Source: Gnetum montanum
Taxonomy: Eukaryota; Streptophyta; Gnetopsida; Gnetales; Gnetaceae
NCBI GenBank assembly: GCA_015680685.1
Contig: MNCI01001065.1
Span: forward strand, 1,453,275 to 1,517,274
Length of the DNA: 64,000 nt
Direction: 5' to 3'
The number at the start of each line of letters is the position of its first letter. The stretch's first letter is position 1. The position numbers and the translations under genes were made by a program. Under the pieces are notes generated by a model that did not search any database, was not told the origin of the DNA, and saw only the letters and a program-made list of their open reading frames with translations. Shown in pieces: positions 23,831 through 34,740 of this stretch.

Positions 23831-23941
23831 TTTTACGCTATGCCCTATTTTACGTTGTGCCTTATTTTACGCTGTGCCTTGTTTTACCCTGTGCCTTGTT
23901 TTACGCTGTGCCCTATTTTACGTTGTACTCTATTTTATGCC
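23831..23941 (+). repeat. 17-bp tandem repeat in E2 leader
   Basis: Six full units of 17 bp (TTTTACGCTGTGCCTTG and variants) plus a partial unit. It is open in several frames, which makes a spurious N-terminus for the following gag frame. Confidence 0.9.
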
Positions 23942-23989
23942 AAAGCTGTATACGCTGCCTAGCGTATATGTTGCACTCCTTACGCTGTC

Positions 23990-25744
23990 TACGCTACTCC
24001 AAGCATGGCCCCATGCCATTCTCCGAGTGTTTCCCATGTCCCTCACGGGGAGAGCACTCAATTGGTATCGGGCTCTGCCAAGTAATTCCATCTTCTCCTT
24101 GGGAGACTTATTACACCAGTTTGTGACCAAGTTCAAATACAACTTGAAACCCGAGGCCACACTGGACAGCCTCATACAGGTCAAGCAAGCACTGCTTGAA
24201 CCTGTACAGAAATTTATTCAGAGGTGGAGCGTTGCTCTCAATGAGTTGCATGAGCCGATCTCCCAAACATACTTTCTCACGATTCTCAAGGGAGCTGTTA
24301 ACGATTTTTTTAAATCTAAGTTGTACTACCTTAATGTGTGTAATCTTAATCAAGATTTTTTACAAATCAAAAATATAGAAGAGGCAGCTCAAAAGAGCCA
24401 CGACCTTGCATACTTAGCCTTCAAAAATCAACACACTAAAAAAGATAAAGAGAAGGCTAAGACAACCATAGCAGCAATAGCAGGCGCGTAACAAGCAAAC
24501 ATGACACACCAAAATAAATCACCCGTAGCCCCTACTAACTACAATAAACCAATTCCCACAACCGCGCTGGAATCATCATCATCGCAAAACCCAACAACAA
24601 ACCGTACACGAAATTTCGAGAGGAAAGAACCCTCTCAATATACGCCTTTGTCAATGAAGCCCTCCCAACTCTTTGATCAACTCCTGAAGGCTATATTGAT
24701 GAAACATAAATAGTTATCCCCCACGGCCATCCAGAGACATGACCAGTTTTGTCAACTCGTTCAGAACCCAAGCTTAGTAATGCCGGATGAGCCTCCCATA
24801 CCCAAAGGCTTTAGAATGGATAGCTTTTGCAACTACCATCAACGAAACGGGCACGGTACAGATTACTATTTCACTTTGAAACAGGATATTCAACGGATGA
24901 TCGATGAAGGCCAAATCACTTTTGATGAGGCCAACCTGGTCCAACCACAGAATCAAGCTATGGGGGTGTACAAAGACCCCCTGAACACCAAAGAGGCGCC
25001 ATACGTCATCAATACAATCTACCTTGATGATGATTCCAATGCACCCAACATTAACACTATCTATTCCCAATATAAATAGGAAACACCCAATAGGTCGTTC
25101 GTAGTTCAGGTTCCCCACACTGTGTCCACGCCCACGCCTCAACCACCACGTGCTCCCCAGTAGCCATACGTCGTCCGAATACCCTCGGCCGTACCCATGC
25201 CTAACACCATGACACATGACAAAACATACGTGGTGTGTGTCCCTCCTGTCATTCCCTCAAATGCATCAACCCCTTCTACTTGGCCTGCCCCTTTCATAGT
25301 CTGAGTACCACCAGCGATTGCAATGGCGGAGGTCCAACCTCCACCGAAACCAACCCCATATGTCGTTAGGATACCCGAAAATCCTAATGATTACCAAGCC
25401 TCCACCTCACAAACGCAAGGGAAACCCAGCCCCTATGTCATTGGGGTACCTGGCCAGCCTTCCACTCAATCACACCCGACTATCCAACTGCAACCCCGCC
25501 CGCCTCCGTATGTGGTGCAAATCCCAGGGTAGGTCGAGGCTCCAAGACCAGCCCCACCTCTACGCCACACACGAGAACACCTAGCAGATAGGCTTACACA
25601 TGAACGTGTGGATAAGGAACGCCAACGGTTAGCTCTGGGGCCACCTAAGCCCATTCCACTTAACTCTGTACCTATGTCGTGACCTAACAACCAATCGGAT
25701 GCAGGTAAGAAGGGGAATCATCTGAAAAACATGAACCACTTAAA
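23990..25744 (+). pseudogene. E2 gag, N-terminally deleted and broken
   Basis: Gag would build the particle. The capsid-like core is well preserved from about 24000: LLQAWPHAILRVFPM, GRALNWYRALP, FKYNLKPEATLDSLIQ, VQKFIQRWS and NELHEPI. The C-terminal part (24780-25079) has the knuckle-like motif CNYHQRNGHGTDYYF, then a proline-rich stretch with repeated PYVV units. Compared with E3, about 1.3 kb of the N-terminal gag is missing, and the leader repeat runs directly into the core. Stops at about 24490, 24712, 25078 and 25530 interrupt the frame; an indel before 25745 shifts into the protease frame. Confidence 0.85.
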
Positions 25745-26869
25745 ATGATAGCTTCAAAAAAAAATGACAAACCAACAAAACATGAAATAAAATTGTTGGG
25801 CCCAATGGACCCAGTTATCATTGATAAAAATGCCCCAAACAGTAGAGACTTGGCAACGGCCTTAACACAAGTCACCCAAGCATTGAAGCAAAAGAACACT
25901 TTGTTGAGCTTGTATGACTTGGTGCTTGAATCCCAAACACATCGAGAATCTCTAGTACACATGTTAACATCGATCCCGATAAGCGAGGACTTGGCCCCGA
26001 ACGAACCCGCTATCCATGCGGTAATGTACTCATCTCACGGGACCACTCCTAAACCCTTGAGCTTCCATGATGACAACATCAAGGTGGACAAGAAAACAAG
26101 GGAAATAACAATAGCCCCCATGTTCATAACGATACGCATAAACCAATTCAGGATACATAGGATCCACGTAGATGATGGAGCTGCCAAAAACGTAGTACCA
26201 TACCCCATCATTGAACAACTAGGGCTTACTGAATTAATCAAACCAACCACAACCACATGTTTAAAATCATTTAGCGGGTCATGCGTAATAGTCAAAGGCA
26301 CAGTGACCTTAGACTTCATAGCAAGGGATCAATTTTCCACGTCCGCTAATTTCCTAGTGGTCGACAAAATGCCAGGATTCAACTTAATATTAGGGAGACC
26401 CTAGTTGGCCCAACTAAAAGCGGTCTCCTCCCCTATACACCAAGAGATCCACCTACCTTATGAAGGTGGTGAAATCATCATACACAGGGAGGCTGCTATG
26501 CCTATCATTTCATCACACGTAGACATGGACCAAGGCTTGGAGGTCGAGCTTGAAGAGCCTAAACGAAACGATAAAAATGCACAACAACTGGTGAGCAGTA
26601 AACCTTTAAACATGGAACAAGACCCACCTAGAATAGAAACGCCTATGTCTGACACTGTACATACAACTTCTCAAATGGAAACTCGCACAGAAATCATGCC
26701 AACCATCGAAACATCTAAAAACACTATCGTGGAAGCCATTCCGTCAGACGTCCCTTGGGCTGAACTACCATTTAATGTGATCAGCGAAGGGGATGCTGAA
26801 TACAGAATCATACCTGTTAACACATCACCTAACATTAAAAGGAAGAAAATTAAAAAACTATTACAATAA
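25745..26869 (+). pseudogene. E2 aspartic protease
   Basis: The frame is open except for one stop at 26402-26404 (TAG in place of a Trp codon; E3 has GRPWLAQ there). The active site is VDDGAAKNVV near 26170, followed by CLKSFSGSCVIVKGT and DKMPGFNLILGRP. Upstream residues (KNTLLSLYDL and HRESLVHMLTSIP) belong to the Gag-protease linker. The tail ends in a basic KRKKIKKLL stretch. In E3 the same protein is fully open. The protease matures the Gag-Pol polyprotein. Confidence 0.85.
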
Positions 26870-26874
26870 TATCA

Positions 26875-27150
26875 ACACGCACAGTCCGAAACGACATTAA
26901 ACTATAACATGTCTAAAATGATGTTAAACTACAACTCATCCGAAATGACACTAAATTACGATAAATCGAAAAACAAAAAAAAATTATTAAACTATACTCC
27001 CTGTCTGAGATGATGCTAAACTATCATGTCCGCAAAGACGTAAAACTAGCCACGATCAGCAATGATCAGTCAATAGAAAAATCCACCTGCGTCATTCGAA
27101 ATATCCCTCGTTTACGATTGCGGCCCGAAATGGCCTTAAACTAGTTCATG
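26875..27150. repeat. E2 tandem array between protease and antisense gene
   Basis: About eight degenerate units of 26-40 bp with cores such as TCCGAAATGACATTAAACTA and GCGGCCCGAAATGGCCTTAAACTAG. It lies between the protease stop and the 3' end of the antisense gene. Confidence 0.75.
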
Positions 27151-29776
27151 TATGTATACTTTGTTTTCCTTTTTGTTTAGCATTCACGATCACATCTCTG
27201 CATTACATTTAAAATAAAAAAAAAAGAGACAAGCCAAAACATTTTACATTGTCGTGTTGTGTTTACAATTAAATTGAAAATCAACAAAAATTTTCTTACA
27301 TGCAATGTTGTACAATTACGAGTGTCAACTGTTTTCGTCCATCTCAAAATTTTCAAGTTCCAATTTCCGCATCAATCTCAGTCAAAAAACAACAAAAACT
27401 TAAAAATTAAAACGCTAAACATCTGGGGTGGGAGGGTCATCCCCTTTAAATTCACCAACATCAGGGGCCCCTGCTCCACTGGGGCCCACTTCTTGGGCAT
27501 CATCGCCACCTTCATCCTGAGAATACCAAAAAGAAACAACCAACATAAGAATAAGCGAATGTCAAAATTTTAAACATTATTCAATAAATTAACTTCATTA
27601 AGACAAAACGCTTACCATAGGAGATCCCCCTAAGCCAAATTCCAGCAGACGAAGGATTTCTTCTTCTGAAACGCTGGCCCAATCTATCCCATCCAGGCCT
27701 AAGTCAACGTCTGCCAAAGTCTTTCCTTTGTCGACAGCCAACCAGGTCGAACGTTTTAGAGGGAACTCACCCACCGACACCTCCCCAGAAGTAGTTGTCA
27801 TCACCCTTGTAGGTGACTCCATTTCCACAGTTGTATTTTGAGCAAAAGTATCGAAGGCAGAATGCAAACCCAAACCCTCCACAAACATCTCTAGTTGGTG
27901 CTTTTCAATAGACACCTCTTTTAATGACTTCTTGTAGTAATGTTTGTGATTTTTCTCATCTAGACCCCACTTACGAACCTTGGAAGCGAAGGCTTTCCAA
28001 TCTTGACATTTAAGGTTCAAGAGATAAATTTGGGCTTTGCACTCTGCCATTCTCTGAGTCAGCGATGCATGACGATTCAGTAGATTCCAATATCTAGTGT
28101 ACGTAATCTCAGATGTTCGCCAGGAGCGATCACCGCTTAGCTTAGCAGCGGCGAACTAGTATCGAGCCTTCAGATCATCACGTTCCACTGACAATTCAGA
28201 GACTTCCGTTTCTTTTGCCTGAATCTATAGCCACAACTGCTCAATGGAACGCCTACAGGTCCATAATGACTTAGCGTTGTGCACAAAGACTTCTGCAACT
28301 CCATCGTAAATAGGCCTTGGCACCTGTTCCACTTCTGGTGAAAGTGTGATTAAACTTTCTATGCTAATGCTTTCAGAAGGATCCCATCTCAATTTAGTGC
28401 CTACCCACGCGAAAAATACAAATGTTAGGACAATATAAATAAGATGTGAAATTCCAAACCTCTAAATGATTTATACCTATGTCAGGGTGGGCTTCCTGGA
28501 TCCATTCAACAACTTCCTCCGCGATTCCAACCACAAAATCCATTTTTCTTGGCATTTCAGACCAAGTAAATGGTTCACGGGTATACAACGAACTAACCTC
28601 TGTGGTCCTCTCAGGAGGAAACGTTTTCATGGGTACGCCCAGCTGCACCATCCTGGTCTTGCTACCTTCATCTGAACAAGATAAAAGCACAAAAATAAAA
28701 TACCATAGGAATGATAATTGGTCAGGAAATTCAAAATGAAATAAAAAGGAAAATGTACCATGATCCTTGTCGCCCTTTGGGGGGTCATCCAAGTCCAGAT
28801 TTCCCTTAAGAAAGCTGCTGAACATTTGGTTGACAGCGTCCTGATCATCCAACAGTGCGATTTCAGTGGTATTTTCCTTTAACCCCTCCGTTCCTCCACC
28901 CTGGCTCTTCTCCGTATGTTCCTCCTCATTATTCTTCTCCGTGTTGGTCTCCTCCTCCTCGGTGATAGTCTCTAAAGCCTGCTTCCTCACTTTTTTAAAT
29001 TAAGCCAAAAATATCAATAACACGTAAGCAATTGAAGTAAAAGTTATAAATGAAATGAAAACGATAAAGCAATAAGTGGGTGAGGTCTGCTTACCAGGTA
29101 TCTTGAAGCGTATGCACTTCACGCATGGTGGGTTCACATCGGAGACTTCCTCAGTCATGCGTTTAGGCCTTTTTAACTTTGACTTGGCTTGGCCAATGGT
29201 CTCCTTGATGACCCGTTCTACCCTTCTAGCAGTGTAGGGTATGTCGTCTGGCTCCAATCCCAAACTATCATGTGTGTGGATTGAAGCGCCAGATGATCCC
29301 CCTGTAGTGATAGAAACGGATTCATCAATACCTTCAGGTGCATCTTTGGATTTTTCTGTCTCAAACAAGTGATTGATCCACGGGCGGGATAGCTGACCCC
29401 GATTCCACAGAACAAACTTGTTGTCTGCACGAACCACTAGGAACTCGGCAAAACGATGAAGATAACTGGCGAAGAATGCAATGGTGAAGTGCGATTGCGC
29501 CTTGACATTCAAACACAACCACACTATCTCCTTGTGCATGCCCGACAACAAAAATCGTGCCCAGTTATATCGCATGCCTATTTCCAAGATAGTTCACATG
29601 ACATGAATAGCCTTAACCCCAAGACACTTCACCTGGAAAATGGTTTTAGGGAATACCCATGCCCTGAATAGCGGATATAATTCGTTCACTTCCACAAGTT
29701 TTGCTTTCCCCTGCATCAGGAATCCCTTGGCACCCTTGGCCATGCCTAGCCAATCCTCCAACTCATGAACCGTCTG

Positions 29777-29863
29777 GAGCTCTTTATGAGCTTTGTCTAA
29801 TACTACATGTAAGCCATCTGGAGCTCTTTATGAGCTTTGTCTAATACTACATGTAAGCCATCT
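29777..29863 (-). repeat. 44-bp tandem duplication in exon 4 of the E2 antisense gene
   Basis: The 44-bp unit starting GAGCTCTTTATGAGC at 29777 is repeated at 29821. It explains exactly why exon 4 is 1085 bp in E2 but 1041 bp in E3. It shifts the frame. Confidence 0.9.
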
Positions 29864-31164
29864 ACTGGTATGCCAAATAAGCTTGAAAAGAACTCAGGAG
29901 ACAGATTAAAAACTACCTTGACATCCTTAATCTGGGTATTGTAGTACGTGACAGACTCATTAAAAGAATCCACGATCCCAATCATCTCCCCTATGGATAT
30001 GTCAGGAATCGGGGTCATAAAAAGCTCCATGAGGCTAGCATTATCTAGACAACGAACGATGGATGGTGGGGCTTGTCTACGCAACCACTTTTGAGCCTTA
30101 GTCACCTCCCCGAACTTCATCGACAAGGTAGTCTCGATTCGTCCAGTTCTCACCGAATCCCCACCAGGAGGCCCATCAACTATAAAAGTAATTTAAAATG
30201 GTCATATCAGCGTAACTCCAAACAGTTGGACCAACTCACTAACATAACTAGGAAATGTCATCATTTACCGTTAGTGGTGGATTGAGATGTGCTTCCAAAG
30301 TCACGAGGGAAGACTGGCCCTTTTTCTGACCAGTCTTCATGAAGCCATCCACGAACTTTGCACATCGCAAATGCTCTGGAGAACTACTTATGAAAATGGA
30401 TGATCGCTCCCTTCGTTTGACCCAGAACGGTTCCACGAAGGGTGGGGCCCATCATGAATGCCTCTAGGGCCATGCGAGCAAGAGCTAGTCCTTCATCCTC
30501 AATGCATGTACCATCCGGATTGGTCTTTGGTCTATAAACAAATAAATGTCAAAATAAGAAACAAACACCAAACGGCAACAGGAAACAATAAACTTAAATA
30601 GGCCTACCTGTCCACTCAGTACACTGTGCCGGGAGGATTCTGGAACAATGTGTGTGCACGGGCAACTATGAACAGAGTATTGTTGAGGTAATCCAACCCT
30701 CGCGGCAATAGTACCCACATGCGCGTTAATGGGTGTGTTGACCTGGGCCCACGGGTAGAACCATCCTCATTAACAAGTGGCCCCTCGTCAATGTCTTCTA
30801 TGAAGACCATGACATCCTCTGCAGCTCCCGGCAGCATTGCCTCAAGCACGCTCCTTGCAATCACTTCGCTAAAGTTCGACCAGATGGCCACCTCGAAATT
30901 GTCTAGCAGGAAGGCCAGAAATCCACATGTGCCTTCCCTGAACCAAACCCCGTTGTTATCCACGGTTAGATCCGGGGGAAGCTCCTTAGTCTCAATGGGG
31001 CCAACCCATGTTAACACCTCGACAAGCTCAACAACAAGGAGGAAGCGTTTACTGTCCCTACAAGCAATCAAGACACCACGATAAATTAGCCATGCTTCAA
31101 AATAGCCCGAAAAGTGAGAGTTTACATCATGAATCGACACTTAAAATCTAAAAATTCGCTGACT

Positions 31165-31765
31165 ATTTACAATCAGCGTATACGCCCCATAAACCAGTGT
31201 ATACACCGGTGAAATTGTTTACGCTTAGCGCAATGCGCTGCTTAACTTAGCGTATACATCGACAATAAACTATTTATACCCAGTGTATACGCCGAAGAAA
31301 CCCTCAGCGTATATGCCGACAATGAACTGTTTACGCTTAGCGTATACGCCGAAGAAACCCTCAGCGTATACGCCCAAGTTCGCTTTCAACGTAAACAGTC
31401 TACGCCGGCACTCAGCAAACAAGTTTACGCTAGAAACATGAAGAATAAGTCTACGCTGTGAAGACAACTGCGCACGCACAGCGTATACGCTGAACAAACC
31501 CTCAGTGTATACGTCGTTATAGTAAACAAGATTTACACTGATAGGACAAACAAATCACGCTGACAAAACTTCGCGCATAGAGAACTCATGAGACTATGGC
31601 TTACACTGACATAATAGTGCAGGAAAAATGCTTACGCTGATAAAACTAAGTACGCCCTGATAGTCTACGCTACCCGACTTCATGCTATGAGGTTACGCTC
31701 GGTGTATACACCGAAAACCCTCTACGCTGCATACCCTCTATGCTCGGCGTATACGTTGAGACTGT
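31165..31765. repeat. GCGTATACGC array in intron 1 of the E2 antisense gene
   Basis: About fifteen copies of GCGTATACGC or near variants fill the intron between exons 1 and 2. This is the same word that fills the E2 LTRs. Confidence 0.85.
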
Positions 31766-32210
31766 CTACGCTAAAAAAGAAAAGCAAAGAAATAATAGTA
31801 GGGGTAGGGATCTGAGCCTACCTATGGGATGTCACAGGCCATGATGGGATCCTTGGCCGGGGTAGGCACTGCAGCATGGCTTCAGTCTCCTCTGCAAAGG
31901 TCAAGTTGGGACCCTTCCTCCCCTGGCCTTCCACTTCTTTTCCTTTGCCCATCTTGGCCTCCTTTACGCTGATTGCACAAGTTTACACTGAAGAAAAGAA
32001 CTATCTACGTTGGCGCCTGAAATTCTACACTCCGTGTCTACGCTGGGGTTGAGTGTTGGGCATCTACGCTAAGAGTTACTCTTCGGTGTCTACGCTCACG
32101 AGCAAGTCTATGCTTATGCCAGGCACGATAGTTTACGCCTACGCTTTAATAGTTTAGGCTCTGCCGCTTATGCTCACGATTCAAAGTAAGAAACAAATGA
32201 AACCCCCAAT

Positions 32211-32218
32211 TTTTTATA
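32211..32218 (-). promoter_or_regulatory. TATA box of the E2 antisense gene
   Basis: TATAAAAA on the minus strand in the context GGAGCGCTATAAAAAATT. E3 has GGAGCGCTATATAAAGG at the same place. It lies about 260 bp before the start codon. Confidence 0.6.
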
Positions 32219-32380
32219 GCGCTCCGCTGATGCCGTCGCCGCCGCTTACACCGCTGTTGCCCCCTTTTTGCCATTTTGTTCCTTTTTGCTCATTTTTCGC
32301 TAAAATTTGCCTAGGAAAAATAATAAAAAATATGAAAAATAGAAATTACTACATCCTGGTTCTCCCGTGGACCCCAGTCT

Positions 32381-32475
32381 AAATGTTAATGCCTGGTAAG
32401 GCGATAAACTGCCACTTAATGCCTGGTAAGGCGTTAAACTGCCACTTATGGCCCGGTAAGGCCTTAAACTGCCAT
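32381..32475. repeat. E2 tandem array between antisense promoter and RT
   Basis: Three units of about 31 bp with the core TTAATGCCTGGTAAGGCG followed by ATAAACTGCCAC. The position matches 10235-10560 in E1 and 49315-49390 in E3. Confidence 0.8.
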
Positions 32476-32585
32476 GTGTCCCAGTGTGACGGTAATCCAT
32501 CGTTATACATTTACACATAGTTTAAAATCACCAAAAGATACAGAACGATACCCCTTTGCTTATTTAGCTCTCTGTTTATTGGCAG

Positions 32586-34325
32586 GAGCGAGCTCAATGG
32601 ACTGCTGCTCAAAGGACTACCAACATTTAACCACACTGTTAACCATTGACGGATCATACGGCAAAATTACAAGAGACATTAACATAAACCTCATCAACTT
32701 AAGTTCACCAACAGATGACGTAGTCATAGCTTCAACACAGCAAATAATAAACGATTACAAAGACATGACAAAATTCCTTGACATAGAGGCCAAGAATATC
32801 ACCGAAGACCCGTTGGCCGAAACTCCCATTGTCATGCCCAATGGGGAAACTAAAATTTTAAAATTGAGCACCTTATTACAACCACCATTAGCCAAAAACA
32901 TTGAGAACATGCTTAGGGAAAACATGAAAGCATTCGCTTGATCCTAAACAGACATGCCCAGGCTAGACCCCCAAATTGTCCAACACAATATTATCCTTGA
33001 CCCAAAGTTGAGACCGGTAAAACAAAAAGCACTAAAGGTTAAGCCTGAGGTGGCATTAGCAGTTCGCAATGAGATCACCAAGCTTTATCAAGCTAGCTTC
33101 ATTCGAGCCATCGATTACGCTGAATGGGTGTCTAACATGTTCATTGTTTCGAAGAAGAATGGAAGCATTCATTTGTGCATTGACTTCCAAGATTTGAATG
33201 TAGCGACCATAAAGGATGATTTTCCTTTACCCAGCATTGATCAACTTGTTGACTCAACTGCTGGGCACGCACTATTATCCTTTATGGACAGCTTCTCGGG
33301 ATACAATCAAATACGAATCAACCCGGAGCATCAGCTTCGAACAACCTTTATGACACCATGGGGAACCTTTTGTTACACAATGACGCCCTTTGGTCTCAAG
33401 AACGCTAGGGCCACGTATCAAAGAGCGATGACATTTATCTTTAGCGATTACATATTACACTCACTCAACGACTACGTGGATGACATTGTGGTTAAGTCAA
33501 AAACAGAGGAACAACATGCACAAGATCTCGACTTAGTCTTAAAATGTTGTTTGAAGTACGAATTGAGACTCAACGCGAAAAATGTGTGTTTGGCGTCAAG
33601 ACAGGAAAAATGCTTGGATTTATAGCCTCAGAAGCAGTGATACGAATAGACCCCGATAAGGTTAAGGCCATAACGAACCTAAAACCACGAGGTAATCTTA
33701 CCGAACTTCGAGGTCTACAAGGCAGATTGCAGTTTATCAGGCGCTTCATAGAAAAACTGACAGATAAACTAAAACCTATGAACCACCTGTTACCCAAGAA
33801 CGTACATTTTGAATGGACTCCGCAGTGCCAAGAAGCATTCGATAACATTAAAATGGCACTTGTCCGGTTACCCACGATTTATCCACCTCAAAACGATAAA
33901 CCATTTTACATCTACCTCGCTAGTTCGGATTCATCCATCGCGTCTATGCTTTTCCAGAAACGCGATGACAGAACTGAAGTTCCTATATATTACTTGAGCC
34001 ATGCATTAGTTGTCCACGAGAAAAAGTACAACGACGTGGAGAAGTCATGTTTAGCTTTGGTCTTTTCTTTAAGAGAATGGCGACATTACCTCTTCCGTAA
34101 CTAGGTTTACATAATTTGTAAGGACAATGTACTAAGAGCCATAATAGGGAATATTTACGAAACAAGTCGAATAGCCCGGTGGAAGGCCATGATAGCCGAG
34201 TTTGACCTGTATTACGTAGCGCAATCATCAGTTAAGGGTCAAGCTATAGTAAATCAAATGGCAACATCACCAACACGCAACCAAGCAACTATAGACCCAG
34301 AGTTCCCAGATGAGAATATAAGTTC
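32586..34325 (+). pseudogene. E2 reverse transcriptase and RNase H
   Basis: The coding part follows a strong 3' splice site (TTTATTGGCAG at 32575-32585) that is conserved in E3. Motifs in order: LCIDFQDLNVATIKD, FPLPSIDQL, LLSFMDSFSGYNQIRI, FMTPWGTFCYTMTPFGLKNA, then the catalytic YVDD in NDYVDDIVVKSK near 33480. The first RNase H is at about 33885-34100 (KPFYIYLASSDSSIASM, then YLSHALVVHEKKYNDVEKS). A stop at 32942, a frameshift near 33590 and a stop at 34105 break it. The enzyme copies element RNA into DNA. E3 shows the same gene in one frame with stops only. Confidence 0.92.
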
Positions 34326-34740
34326 CATAGACATAGTGCCCGACGACTACGATGCTATTTTAAACTTTGATGGAGCATCTACCTCTCGAGGAGGAAGTGC
34401 AGCCGTTGTCATCACCTATCCCTCCGGGGAGATTCGACCCTTTGCCTATCGTTTCAACTTTCACTACACCAACAACATAGCAGAGTATGAAGGTCTCCTT
34501 AGAGGCCTCGCAGCAGCTTCGGCTTTAAACATCACACAGCTTGTAGTCAGAGGAGACTCGCAATTGGTCATAAACCAAGTTACGAACATCTATACATGCA
34601 AAGCCCAACATTTACAACCATACTGCGACTTGGCAAAACACCTAATGAGGTGATTCGAAAACATCGATGTGCAACACGTCTCCAGAAATGATAACACCAT
34701 CGCAGATGCATTAGCCACATTAGCATTAAATATATCGCCA
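34326..34740 (+). pseudogene. E2 second RNase H (aRNH), copy left of the gap
   Basis: The aRNH that marks Tat elements: ILNFDGASTSRGG, NIAEYEGLLRGLAAA, VVRGDSQLVI and ADALATLAL. The four acidic catalytic positions are present, but a TGA at 34654 interrupts it. The same sequence recurs after the N gap, with the same TGA, so this is most likely one gene assembled twice. Confidence 0.85.

Larger units (their letters stand above)
27415..31952 (-). pseudogene. E2 antisense accessory gene, eight exons, FCP1-like N-terminus
   Basis: Exons on the minus strand: 31952-31822, 31057-30608, 30531-30269, 30179-29095, 28989-28759, 28671-28477, 28400-27616, 27516-27415. All introns have GT-AG ends, with phases 2,2,1,1,1,1,0. 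Without a 44-bp duplication in exon 4 the product would be about 1,065 residues. Exon 1 starts MGKGKEVEGQGRK. Exons 1-2 carry an FCP1/NIF-like HAD region: LLVVELVEVLTW where the family has DLDET, FLAFLLDNFEVAIWS, and NTLFIVARAHTLFQNPP where the family has paired Asp. So the fold may remain but catalysis should not. Exon 4 (MKFGEVTKAQKWL, FFSSLFGIPVDG) is unrecognised. Exon 5 is acidic. Exon 7 has a coiled-coil-like part (about 28230-28160). The tail is DEGGDDAQE to a TAG at 27415. Stops: end of exon 2, one in exon 3, two in exon 7. Role unknown. Confidence 0.78.

Noticed and set aside
24774-25217. A 147-residue minus-strand frame opposite E2 gag
   Set aside because: It is a shadow of the gag frame; the plus strand carries conserved gag motifs.
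31165-31765. Dense short repeats that might suggest a CRISPR-like array
   Set aside because: The unit is a 10-bp palindrome at irregular spacing with no unique spacers of even length, inside a plant retrotransposon intron.
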